A stretch of 16,243 bases of DNA from the NCBI GenBank assembly GCA_009885605.1, contig VFKK01000232.1, forward strand, positions 1 through 16,243. The letters run 5' to 3'. Source of the stretch: Cyclobacteriaceae bacterium. GTDB lineage: Bacteria > Bacteroidota > Bacteroidia > Cytophagales > Cyclobacteriaceae. Both the position numbers and the translations under genes were made by a program. Below are positions 7,244-14,030 of the stretch, piece by piece; positions within the stretch are counted from its first letter, which is position 1, and the number at the start of each line of letters is the position of its first letter. The notes under the pieces are model-generated. The model ran no database searches. It saw only the letters and a list, made by a program, of their open reading frames with translations, and was not told where the DNA came from.

Positions 7244-9142
7244 TTAAGCTGCCTCAGTTTTCTCTTCAACAAGAGCTTCACTCGGATTGTCCAAAGCCAA
7301 ATCTTTTTCAATCTTAAGATTATCGATGATGAAATTCTGACGGTCAGGGGTGTTTTTCCCCATGTAGAAAGTCAGGAGATCGGAAATCTTGGTCTCTTTG
7401 TTCAGTATGATCGGTTCCAAACGAATATCTTCTCCGATGAAAGTCCCGAATTCCTCAGGAGAAATCTCTCCCAAACCTTTGAAACGGGTGATTTCAGGCT
7501 TAGATCCCAGCTTATGAATTGCCCTTTGGCGTTCTTCATCTGAGTAGCAGTAAATCGTTTCCTTTTTATTTCTCACGCGGAAAAGTGGGGTATCGAGAAT
7601 ATATAAATGCCCGTTTTTTACCAAATCCGGAAAAAACTGAAGGAAATAAGTCATAATCAGAAGCCGAATGTGCATTCCATCGACGTCGGCATCAGTTGCA
7701 ATTACAATCTTTCGATAGCGGAGATTTTCAATCCCATCCTCAATATTTAAAGCATGTTGAAGGAGGTTGAATTCCTCATTTTCATACACGACTTTTTTTG
7801 TCATTCCAAAGCAGTTCAGGGGCTTTCCACGAAGTGAAAAAACAGCCTGAGTCTGCACATCTCTTGATTTTGTAATGGAACCGGAGGCTGAATCACCTTC
7901 CGTCAGGAAAAGCATCGTGTTATTTTTCGCTTCCTCATTTGCCTTGGCATCATCGTAGTGAACCCGACAATCTCTAAGTTTCTTATTATGAAGATTCGCT
8001 TTTTTTGCTCGTTCGTTTGCAAGTTTCTTAATGCCTGAGATTTCCTTTCTCTCGCGCTCCGACTGCAAAATCCTTTTAAGTAATGCCTCCGCTGTAGCAG
8101 GATTCTTGTGCAGGTAATTGTCCAGCTCAGTTTTAATGAAGTCGTTTACAAAAGTTCTCAAAGTCGGGCCATCAGGACCGATGGATTGAGAACCTAGCTT
8201 TGTCTTGGTCTGGGACTCAAAAACAGGCTCCTGAACTCGCACAGCAATAGCCGACACTACACTTTGTCTGATATCCGAAGCGTCAAAATCCTTCTTATAA
8301 AACTCACGGATTGTCTTTACAATCGCCTCACGGAAAGCAGCAAGGTGAGTTCCGCCCTGGGTGGTATACTGACCATTTACGAAAGAATAATATTCTTCTC
8401 CGTATTGGCCTGTATGGGTGATCGCACATTCGATATCAGTTCCTTTCAAGTGAATGATCGGATAGCGCGCACTTTCATCATCGACTTTATTTGAAAGAAG
8501 GTCGTAAAGGCCTCTTTCAGAGAAATATTTTTTCCCGTTGTAATTGATTGTAAGTCCTGAATTCAGATAAGCGTAATTCCAAATCTGATTTTCAAGGTAT
8601 TCAGGGATGAAATGATAATTTTTGAAAATTCCTGAATCCGGAGAAAAAACCACTTTGGTGCCATTTCGGTCATTGGATTTTTCAATTGCTTTGTCAGAGA
8701 CTAAAAGCCCCTTCTCAAATTCAGCAACTTTGGTTTCACCTTCTCGGAAGGCTTGAACTCTGAAAAAATCAGAAAGCGCATTCACCGCTTTAGTACCCAC
8801 TCCGTTCAGACCTACCGATTTTTGGAATGCTCCAGAGTCGTATTTCCCACCAGTATTAATTTTGGACACACAGTCGATGACTTTTCCCAAAGGAATTCCT
8901 CGTCCATAATCCCTGACTTCTACTTTATGCTCTGTGATTTTAACGTCAATGGTTCTTCCATACCCCATCATATGCTCATCGATGGAGTTATCAAGAATTT
9001 CTTTTACCATCACATATATTCCGTCATCGTGGGCGCTGCCATCGCCAAGCTTACCGATGTACATCCCAGGACGGAGACGAATATGCTCTCGCCAGTCCAG
9101 GGACCTGATACTGTCTTCCGTATATTTTACTTCTTCAGCCAT
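7244..9142 (-). CDS. parE: DNA topoisomerase IV subunit B (ATPase)
   Basis: This GHKL ATPase subunit powers DNA strand passage with ParC. At 632 residues it has the compact ParE length. Seen in order: IRLRPGMYIG (21-30); the ATP-site helix KEILDNSIDE (47-56) with catalytic Glu48 and Asn52; DYGRGIP (78-84); GLNGVGTKAVNAL (111-123), the ATP lid; the transducer lysine loop QTKTKLGS (311-318); then the TOPRIM acidic residues in TEGDSASGS (Glu415) and DADVDG (484-489). SLRGKPLNCFG (436-446) and the KLGDGSAHDD segment (31-40) are typical of Bacteroidota ParE, not of GyrB. No frameshift or missing catalytic residue is seen. It lies 20 bases after the membrane protein gene at 9163-9657 and 69 bases before parC, so all are probably co-transcribed. 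The ATG at 9140-9142 has no Shine-Dalgarno motif, normal in this phylum. Confidence 0.96.
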   Translation of the reverse strand: MAEEVKYTEDSIRSLDWREHIRLRPGMYIGKLGDGSAHDDGIYVMVKEILDNSIDEHMMGYGRTIDVKITEHKVEVRDYGRGIPLGKVIDCVSKINTGGKYDSGAFQKSVGLNGVGTKAVNALSDFFRVQAFREGETKVAEFEKGLLVSDKAIEKSNDRNGTKVVFSPDSGIFKNYHFIPEYLENQIWNYAYLNSGLTINYNGKKYFSERGLYDLLSNKVDDESARYPIIHLKGTDIECAITHTGQYGEEYYSFVNGQYTTQGGTHLAAFREAIVKTIREFYKKDFDASDIRQSVVSAIAVRVQEPVFESQTKTKLGSQSIGPDGPTLRTFVNDFIKTELDNYLHKNPATAEALLKRILQSERERKEISGIKKLANERAKKANLHNKKLRDCRVHYDDAKANEEAKNNTMLFLTEGDSASGSITKSRDVQTQAVFSLRGKPLNCFGMTKKVVYENEEFNLLQHALNIEDGIENLRYRKIVIATDADVDGMHIRLLIMTYFLQFFPDLVKNGHLYILDTPLFRVRNKKETIYCYSDEERQRAIHKLGSKPEITRFKGLGEISPEEFGTFIGEDIRLEPIILNKETKISDLLTFYMGKNTPDRQNFIIDNLKIEKDLALDNPSEALVEEKTEAA

Positions 9143-9162
9143 TTCTTTTGATTCTCAATACT

Positions 9163-9657
9163 TCAGGATCTGTTCTGAACTTGTTTGAATTTACCCGTCA
9201 ATATCAAAAATAATCCGACAATCCATACAAGGAACAGGACAGGAATCATGTAGAAGAAAATGTTGAATTCACTTGAAGCTATCTCGTTTTGGTTATTGAT
9301 AGAGTGGGTATAAAAAACCATCAGTCCCAAACTCAAATTCAAAATAGCACCGAAGGAATAAAACCAGCCCAAGAAGTAATCTCTGTAGGAATCTCCTACT
9401 GGAAATATTCTTCTCAAACCAGTGTGACTCTTGGTTTCCAAAAGCTTGGGAGGCAAAAGGACTAACCCGTTGCAAATGACAAACATGGCGATCATAAGGT
9501 AGAAAAATGACCCTTTTCCAAGATCCGCTGTAGAATTTCCTGCCTCATCCATCTGATACGAAACGCTCTCAGGAAGAGCAGAATAGAAGTATAAGAGGAC
9601 AAAAATGAATAATAAGACACTAATAAAGTAGATGGCTTTTCCGAACCTATAAAACAT
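9163..9657 (-). CDS. Four-helix integral membrane protein, function unknown (DUF1648-like N-terminus)
   Basis: No firm family. The 164-residue product is very hydrophobic, with four predicted helices at about 8-25, 50-70, 94-116 and 131-153. The segment after helix 1, LPESVSYQMDEAGNSTADLGK (28-48), resembles the DUF1648 pattern (LP..V..H/Q.d..G....), found in small membrane proteins and SdpI-like proteins; this resemblance is by eye. The rest does not clearly match SdpI. The loop between helices 2 and 3 is basic (KLLETK, GLRRIF), suggesting it faces the cytoplasm, and the C-terminus KFKQVQNRS is also basic. The start ATG is at 9655-9657 and the TGA stop lies 20 bases before parE, so it looks like the first gene of the topoisomerase IV transcript. 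Nothing else links it to DNA topology, and the association may be only positional. Confidence 0.7.
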   Translation of the reverse strand: MFYRFGKAIYFISVLLFIFVLLYFYSALPESVSYQMDEAGNSTADLGKGSFFYLMIAMFVICNGLVLLPPKLLETKSHTGLRRIFPVGDSYRDYFLGWFYSFGAILNLSLGLMVFYTHSINNQNEIASSEFNIFFYMIPVLFLVWIVGLFLILTGKFKQVQNRS

Positions 9658-9734
9658 AAATGAAGGGGAATTGAATGCGCTAATATAAAGGATTTGATAA
9701 ACAGATTGGACCCGTCCGTTGTTCCTTTAATCAT

Positions 9735-9742
9735 TATCTTTG
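9735..9742 (+). promoter_or_regulatory. Putative -7 element (TATCTTTG) of the lipoprotein gene
   Basis: Exact match to TAnnTTTG, 70 bases before the preferred ATG at 9812. It predicts a transcript start near 9747-9750. TTG trinucleotides lie upstream at 9706-9708 and 9719-9721, but the spacers (26 and 13 bases) do not fit the usual 19-21, so the -33 element is unconvincing. If real, it rules out any start codon near 9740 and supports the shorter protein. Confidence 0.45.
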
Positions 9743-9811
9743 CCAACTTGTTTCAGGGAATCATCCAAATTAATGATCCTCAGTACTCAAGACTTTGAAT
9801 ACAACAAACTC

Positions 9812-10198
9812 ATGCTAAAAATCCTCAGGCTATTGATCCCGGTTTTCTTTGTCGCGCTAATTTCATGCAGCGCAAAATTAGATACTGGTAAAATAAATAT
9901 GGAAAACTGGAAAGCTGATCGATATGGTTGCAAAGGCCTCCGGATTCAGGATATAGATGAAATCCAGAAAATAAAAAACACCTTTCTTGGTGCAGATAAC
10001 CAAGCTGTAATCAAAACATTCGGCCGACCTGACCGGGTGGAGTTGGTGGATAAAAGCCAAAGTTTTTTCTTCTATTTCCTGGAACCTAGCAATGGATGCG
10101 AAAGTGTGGAAAAAGAAAAAGAACCCCTCAGGGTCCTTTTTCGAATGAATGCTGTCAGTAAAGTTTCTGAAGTAACTATTACAAACCAGAACCCATAA
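9812..10198 (+). CDS. Small lipoprotein, possibly SmpA/BamE-like fold
   Basis: From the ATG at 9812 the product has 128 residues and a textbook lipoprotein signal: MLKILRLLIPVFFVALISC, with lipobox LISC and lipidated Cys19. A longer frame open to 9740 would bury this signal behind 24 residues and overlap the putative promoter, so the ATG at 9812 is chosen; an ATG at 9773 is the other option. The mature part holds FLGADNQAVIKTFGRPDRVE followed by FFFYFLEP, resembling the G.....V...lG.P......Y pattern of SmpA/OmlA (BamE-type) lipoproteins; this is a weak inference by eye. Two cysteines in the mature protein (in RYGCKG and NGCESV) could pair as a disulphide. Its end overlaps the convergent ROK kinase gene by 20 bases (10179-10198). 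Role unknown; probably anchored in a membrane facing the periplasm. Confidence 0.7.
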   Translation: MLKILRLLIPVFFVALISCSAKLDTGKINMENWKADRYGCKGLRIQDIDEIQKIKNTFLGADNQAVIKTFGRPDRVELVDKSQSFFFYFLEPSNGCESVEKEKEPLRVLFRMNAVSKVSEVTITNQNP

Positions 10199-11123
10199 AG
10201 CACAGAGCAGCTGCTCCTAAAGTTCCGGCATTATTTTCCAAAGTTGCCTTCTTTAATTTTAAGTCTTTGACGTAATAAGAAGTCAAATATTGACGAATGG
10301 TATGATCCATAGACGGCATCATGAACTCAAGGCCTGCGGAAATTCCTCCACCGAAGTAAACGTCCGTAACATCCAAAATTCGAATAGTCGACACGATCGC
10401 TTCGCCAAGGATGGTTCCAACCTCCTCAAAAACCATTAGAGAAACTTCATTTCCGGATTTTGCAGTATCCACCAATAAATGGGTGCCGAGCTCTGCTCCC
10501 AGAAGTACTCCTGCTTTCTCGGGATAGGCGGCGATCATTCGAGCCATAATTTTTAAAATCCCTGCTCTTCCGATCAAAGTTTCCAATCCGGAGTTTCCAC
10601 AAGCCAACATGTGGCCCATTTCGAGTGCATTTCCTCTTGACCCTTTAAAAACTGTTCCGTCAAGAACCAAAGCACTTCCAATTCCTGTCCCCATTGTAAT
10701 AAATAGGAAGTTATCGGATGGATCATCTTTGCCGAAGTAGAACTCTCCGATGGCTGCGGCAGCAGCGTCATTTTCTAACGAAAATTCGTATTCAGGGTAC
10801 TTAGCTTCCAATCCTGCTTTCAGATTGAATCCATTCAAAGCTGGAATAGCAGGTATTTCAAGAGGAGTAGTTCTGTCTTTGGAAATCAATCCAGGAAGGC
10901 CTATTCCGACTTTACCAACCTTCGGAAATTTCTTCAAATATTTGCCAAGACCCCCAATAAAGCAAGGGCCAAAGCCCTCAGGATGATCTCTATAGGGAGT
11001 AGTATCCTCTTTTTCAAATTCTAAAATAGTGCCCGCTCTGTCGACGAGGCCAATCTTTAGGTGAGTTCCACCCACATCCACTCCTAAAAAGTGTGAGTCC
11101 TGATCCTGCATGTAGTTGCCCAT
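10179..11123 (-). CDS. ROK-family sugar kinase (glucokinase-like) with degenerate zinc motif
   Basis: Likely phosphorylates glucose or a related sugar with ATP or polyphosphate in the cytoplasm. From the ATG at 11121-11123 there are 314 residues; the open frame continues to a TTG at 11138, and another ATG at 11111 is also possible. Seen: the phosphate-binding motif GVDVGGTHLKIG (14-25), GIGLPGL (73-79), SLENDAAAAAIGE (115-127) with the presumed catalytic base Asp119, FITMGTGIGSALVLDG (141-156), EMGH (168-171), and the C-terminal adenosine motif VYFGGGIS (255-262). The ROK zinc motif CxCGxxGC reads LACGNSGL (173-180): only the second cysteine (Cys175) remains and the two others are leucine. 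The gene follows a YkgJ-type gene by 33 bases and is convergent with and overlaps the lipoprotein gene. Polyphosphate glucokinase is an alternative label, suggested by overall similarity. Confidence 0.87.
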   Translation of the reverse strand: MGNYMQDQDSHFLGVDVGGTHLKIGLVDRAGTILEFEKEDTTPYRDHPEGFGPCFIGGLGKYLKKFPKVGKVGIGLPGLISKDRTTPLEIPAIPALNGFNLKAGLEAKYPEYEFSLENDAAAAAIGEFYFGKDDPSDNFLFITMGTGIGSALVLDGTVFKGSRGNALEMGHMLACGNSGLETLIGRAGILKIMARMIAAYPEKAGVLLGAELGTHLLVDTAKSGNEVSLMVFEEVGTILGEAIVSTIRILDVTDVYFGGGISAGLEFMMPSMDHTIRQYLTSYYVKDLKLKKATLENNAGTLGAAALCFMGSGL

Positions 11124-11156
11124 AGGTTTGAATTTCAAAAAAGCAAAAGAATTGGT

Positions 11157-11651
11157 TTACTTCCTAAAATCCTTGCCAATCTGCTGGAAAATTTTGAAAA
11201 CTGCGGGACAAACGAGTGTATTTTTCAGTGAAAGCTCCAAAATCCCATGCATTTTCTTCCGATTGGTGTGAGGATACTCACGGCATGCTTTCGGCCGGTC
11301 TTCGTAAACAAAACATTTATTGTCAGCCTCCAAAAAAGGACATGGGGATGAGTTTAAAACAAAATCCCCTTCGTCATCACGATGCAGATAAGAATCAATG
11401 AACCCGCTGGATTTCATCCTGAAAACCTTTGCCAACCGATCGATATCCGTCTGCAAAAAAATCGGACTGGTGGTTTTACAGCAATTAGCACATTCCATAC
11501 AATCAAGCGTTCCAAAAACCTCCTCATGAAGTTCTTCAAACTTTTCATCAAGTTCTTTTGGCTTGATTTTTTTCAGTCTGCTTTTTAATTTCTGATTTGA
11601 AGGATAATCAGATTTACTTTCTCTTCGAAAGATTTCAAGATCTATTTCCAA
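11157..11651 (-). CDS. YkgJ-family cysteine cluster protein (putative metal or Fe-S binding)
   Basis: A 164-residue cytoplasmic protein with the YkgJ/UPF0153 cysteine pattern: CMECANCCK (Cys51, 54, 57, 58), then PCPFLEADNKCFVYEDRPKA with Cys104 and Cys113, CREYPHT (Cys123), and a last Cys148 in LVCPA. The family is thought to bind a metal or iron-sulphur cluster; its reaction is not established. The N-terminal ~45 residues are highly charged and helical (KLKSRLKKIKPKELDEKFEE). The start is a TTG at 11649-11651; the frame stays open further upstream but offers no ATG, and the family-like N-terminal helix begins near this TTG, so it is preferred with some doubt. It lies 33 bases before the ROK kinase gene on the same strand, probably co-transcribed. 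No functional link between the two is evident from sequence. Confidence 0.85.
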   Translation of the reverse strand: MEIDLEIFRRESKSDYPSNQKLKSRLKKIKPKELDEKFEELHEEVFGTLDCMECANCCKTTSPIFLQTDIDRLAKVFRMKSSGFIDSYLHRDDEGDFVLNSSPCPFLEADNKCFVYEDRPKACREYPHTNRKKMHGILELSLKNTLVCPAVFKIFQQIGKDFRK

Positions 11652-11754
11652 TATCGAATGGAGATTAACGAATGAGGCAAAATATTTTTCAGGGAATACT
11701 ATTTCATAAATAATAGATTTTCAGTATATTAAGATTAACCTTAGCTCTGAAATC

Positions 11755-12114
11755 ATGAAAACTCATCCGTCTGAACTCTATCTCTATCACAATTCCTCTC
11801 AGCTGATAGATAAGCAGACACTCGCTTATGCAAAATCAATAGCAAGGTTCGTAAATGAAATTGATGTGGTGAAAGAAAAGATCACCACAACTCAATGGTA
11901 CAGCCTTTTGCTCAAACTTAATCTCCGAGCCAAAGATCTTCTGAACAGGGCTCATCCCGATTACCAACGCCTGATTGCCGGGAAGAACTGGGATGAAGAA
12001 AGCTGGCTGCAAATTCTGGTCAGCTATCCTTATCTAATCAAATCTCCCATTGCTTTACTTCGAAACAAAGCAATCCTTTGTAATACCCCGACAGATATTC
12101 TCAAATTGAATTAA
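11755..12114 (+). CDS. ArsC/Spx-fold (glutaredoxin-related) protein lacking the catalytic cysteine
   Basis: The 119-residue product matches the arsenate reductase/Spx family in length and layout: a first strand and turn ELYLYHNSSQ (7-16), helix LAYAKSIA (23-30), strand VNEIDV (33-38), the T.TQW helix start (44-48), LRAKDLLNRAHPDY (57-70), and the family's C-terminal pattern YPYLIKSPIALL..KAILCNTPTDILKL (91-118). In ArsC the turn is HNPxCxTS; here it is HNSSQLID, with Gln16 in place of the redox cysteine. The arginine before the proline of the substrate-site loop (ERPI in ArsC) is Ser97. The only cysteine is Cys109, near the end. It is therefore unlikely to reduce arsenate; a binding or regulatory role is possible. 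The gene is monocistronic and convergent with the S1 protein gene, their stop codons overlapping in TTAA at 12111-12114. Family call is by pattern recognition. Confidence 0.75.
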   Translation: MKTHPSELYLYHNSSQLIDKQTLAYAKSIARFVNEIDVVKEKITTTQWYSLLLKLNLRAKDLLNRAHPDYQRLIAGKNWDEESWLQILVSYPYLIKSPIALLRNKAILCNTPTDILKLN

Positions 12115-12944
12115 TCCTCGCTCATCGAGATCCCGTCCTCTTGAATTTGAATCATTCGGGCTTTGTATAATTGACCTACACATTGTTTGAAATGTTTCTT
12201 ACTCATTCCCAACAAACGTTGTATGTCTTCGGGGGAAGATTTATCATTCAGGGGCAAAAATCCTTTTTGCTCCAATATTGAAAGAATCATTTCCGAACCT
12301 TCATCGTATTTCACTCTTCCAGGAGCCAAAAGCTGCAGATCCAACTTCCCATCCTCTCTTCTTTTTTTGACAAACAGCTTGCGCTTCTCCCCGATTACCA
12401 AGGGTTGAAAAACCTCGTTTGCAAAAAGCAATCCCTCGAAGAGGTCATCAATCAAAACCTTATAGCCCAGATTTGTCTTTTCAAAAATCAATCCTTCCAC
12501 TTCATCGCCCGGCTGAAAGGATTCCGGTGCAGTATCAATGAAATCACGGTATTTGGTCACACCGATCAGTCGATCCGTTCGATAATCAACACAAACTTTG
12601 ACCAAGTATTTATCTCCAACCACCATGTTTTTACCCATTTCCGCTTTGGGAACAAAAAGGTCTTTTGGCAATCCCCAATCCATAAAAGCTCCGAAGGAAG
12701 TAACTTCCTTAGCTTCCAACACTGCAAATTCATCCAGCAACGCCAACGGTTTTTGGGTGACTGCAACAGGGCGGTCCTCACTGTCAGTATAAATAAATAC
12801 CTCAACGATATCGCCTTCCTTTTCCTCTCCGAGCAAATATCCTTTAGGCAACAATAGTTCTTCTCCCGAGCTAAGCGCCAAATAAGCTCCAAAATCAGTA
12901 AATCGGTTAATAGGCAGCTTACTAATCAGACCAAGTTCTTTCAT
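12111..12944 (-). CDS. CvfB-like S1 RNA-binding protein (YitL family)
   Basis: The 277-residue protein has the CvfB layout: three tandem S1/OB-type domains at about 3-65 (ISKLPINRFTDFGAYLAL), 72-135 (EVTSFGAFMDWGLPKDLFVP) and 143-212 (GDEVEGLIFEKTNLGYKVLI), followed by a winged-helix domain at about 218-275 with SKKHFKQCVGQLYKARMI near its end. Family members bind RNA; in Staphylococcus aureus CvfB affects virulence gene expression, but the role in this phylum is not known. The ATG at 12942-12944 is confirmed by the domain start a few residues later. A TAnnTTTG element lies only four bases before this ATG, suggesting a leaderless transcript. No partner gene shares its strand; the ArsC-like gene is convergent with a 4-base stop overlap. 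Confidence 0.88.
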   Translation of the reverse strand: MKELGLISKLPINRFTDFGAYLALSSGEELLLPKGYLLGEEKEGDIVEVFIYTDSEDRPVAVTQKPLALLDEFAVLEAKEVTSFGAFMDWGLPKDLFVPKAEMGKNMVVGDKYLVKVCVDYRTDRLIGVTKYRDFIDTAPESFQPGDEVEGLIFEKTNLGYKVLIDDLFEGLLFANEVFQPLVIGEKRKLFVKKRREDGKLDLQLLAPGRVKYDEGSEMILSILEQKGFLPLNDKSSPEDIQRLLGMSKKHFKQCVGQLYKARMIQIQEDGISMSED

Positions 12945-12948
12945 GTGT

Positions 12949-12956
12949 CAAAGGTA
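12949..12956 (-). promoter_or_regulatory. -7 element (TACCTTTG) four bases before the CvfB-like ATG
   Basis: On the minus strand the sequence reads TACCTTTG-ACAC-ATG. TAnnTTTG is the Bacteroidota -7 consensus, and transcription normally begins about five to seven bases after it, which here falls on or just within the start codon. The -33 position lacks a clear TTG. If used, this promoter makes a leaderless mRNA; otherwise the true promoter lies further up in the 178-base intergenic gap. Confidence 0.5.
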
Positions 12957-13022
12957 GGCATTAATCCTATTTTGCTCAGAAAGTTTTGCGACAAACAAAG
13001 TCTGGAAAGCAAGATTAAAAAA

Positions 13023-13053
13023 TTGGAAAACGGGACAGAGCTAAGTAGATTTG
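13023..13053 (+). promoter_or_regulatory. Promoter of the acyl-CoA dehydrogenase/dNK operon: TTG-N20-TAGATTTG
   Basis: TTG at 13023-13025 and TAGATTTG at 13046-13053 are separated by 20 bases, matching the Bacteroidota consensus for both boxes and spacing. It is the best-formed promoter in the window. The predicted transcript start is near 13058-13060, giving a leader of about 63 bases before the ATG at 13123. The leader carries a GGG..CCC-rich segment (about 13069-13083) but no recognisable riboswitch. Confidence 0.65.
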
Positions 13054-13122
13054 AAGCATTCAAATAAGGGAAAGCCCCATCCCAAACCCAAATAAACTCG
13101 TTTTTGACCTAATCAGTACTTT

Positions 13123-14013
13123 ATGAAAAACATCTCTGTCATCGGCTCCGGAACCATGGGAAATGGCATTGCGCATGTTTTTGCGCAACATGGCTTTGAA
13201 GTTTCCCTGATTGATATCAAGCAGGAATTCTTGGATAAAGCTTTGGCCACAATCAGGAAAAATCTCGATCGCCAGGTAAGCAAAAGCACTCTCAGTGAAG
13301 AAGATAAAAATGCAGCTTTGAGAAGAATCAACACCTTTACAGATCTGGAAGACGGTGTCAGAAATGCAGATTTGGTTGTGGAAGCAGCTAGCGAAAACCT
13401 TGGATTAAAACTGGATATTTTTCGTAAAATCGACCAATTTAGTCCTCAAAAAGCGATTTTGGCCTCCAATACTTCTTCTATTTCCATCACCAAAATCGCT
13501 GCAGTCACCAAACGGCCAAGCCAGGTAATCGGAATGCACTTTATGAATCCTGTTCCTGTTATGAGACTGGTTGAAGTAATCCGTGGTTATTCTACTTCGG
13601 GCGATGTGACAAATCGAATCATGGAGCTTTCGAAGAACTTGTCAAAAGACCCTGTGGAAGTCAACGATTACCCCGGATTCGTGGCCAACAGAATCCTGAT
13701 GCCGATGATCAATGAAGCGATTAGCAGTTTGTATGAAGGAGTCGCGGGAGTTTATGAAATTGATACCGTTATGAAACTGGGAATGGCTCATCCAATGGGC
13801 CCTCTTCAACTCGCTGATTTCATCGGGTTAGATGTTTGCTTATCTATACTTCGTGTACTTCAGGACGGATTCGGAAATCCAAAATATGCACCCTGCCCAC
13901 TTTTGGTCAACATGGTGGAAGCGGGATTCAAAGGTGTGAAAACTGGTGAAGGATTCTATCAGTATACCCCTGGAAGCAAAGATTTGGTAGTTGCGCCCCG
14001 ATTTAAGAAATAA
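13123..14013 (+). CDS. 3-hydroxybutyryl-CoA / 3-hydroxyacyl-CoA dehydrogenase (NAD)
   Basis: Oxidises (S)-3-hydroxyacyl-CoA to 3-ketoacyl-CoA with NAD(P)+, or the reverse, in fatty acid or butyrate/aromatic degradation. The 296-residue length is that of the stand-alone enzyme. Seen: the Rossmann motif VIGSGTMGNGIAHVFA (6-21), the acidic strand end LIDI (29-32), ASNTSSIS (114-121), the catalytic pair His139 in GMHFMNPVPVM and Glu151 in LVEVI, and PGFVANRILMPMINEA (184-199), followed by the C-terminal dimer domain with GPLQLADFIGLDVCL (226-240) and the family ending KTGEGFYQY (273-281). All catalytic residues are present. It is read from the promoter at 13023-13053 and is followed 17 bases later by a deoxynucleoside kinase gene. 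No thiolase or crotonase gene is nearby, so the exact pathway cannot be told. Confidence 0.94.
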   Translation: MKNISVIGSGTMGNGIAHVFAQHGFEVSLIDIKQEFLDKALATIRKNLDRQVSKSTLSEEDKNAALRRINTFTDLEDGVRNADLVVEAASENLGLKLDIFRKIDQFSPQKAILASNTSSISITKIAAVTKRPSQVIGMHFMNPVPVMRLVEVIRGYSTSGDVTNRIMELSKNLSKDPVEVNDYPGFVANRILMPMINEAISSLYEGVAGVYEIDTVMKLGMAHPMGPLQLADFIGLDVCLSILRVLQDGFGNPKYAPCPLLVNMVEAGFKGVKTGEGFYQYTPGSKDLVVAPRFKK

Positions 14014-14030
14014 TCTAAAACTAAATTCAA

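Noticed and set aside
7208..7543. 111-residue plus-strand open frame opposite the parE 3' end
   Set aside because: Mostly antisense to parE coding sequence and low in recognisable protein features.
8753..9188. Overlapping plus-strand open frames of 132 and 84 residues opposite parE
   Set aside because: Fully antisense to conserved ATP-site sequence of parE; no domain or plausible start context.
9740..9811. Longer N-terminus of the lipoprotein starting at 9740
   Set aside because: The upstream ATG at 9740 is not supported as a start: it overlaps the TATCTTTG element and would place 24 residues before a complete lipoprotein signal peptide.
12405..12857. 150-residue plus-strand open frame opposite the CvfB-like gene
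   Set aside because: It lies entirely antisense to a well-supported coding region, has no recognisable domain and no promoter-like element; its composition is that of a shadow frame.
13117..13123. TACTTTA directly before the 3-hydroxyacyl-CoA dehydrogenase ATG as a -7 element
   Set aside because: Lacks the TTTG ending, and a far better promoter with both boxes and a 20-base spacer exists at 13023-13053.
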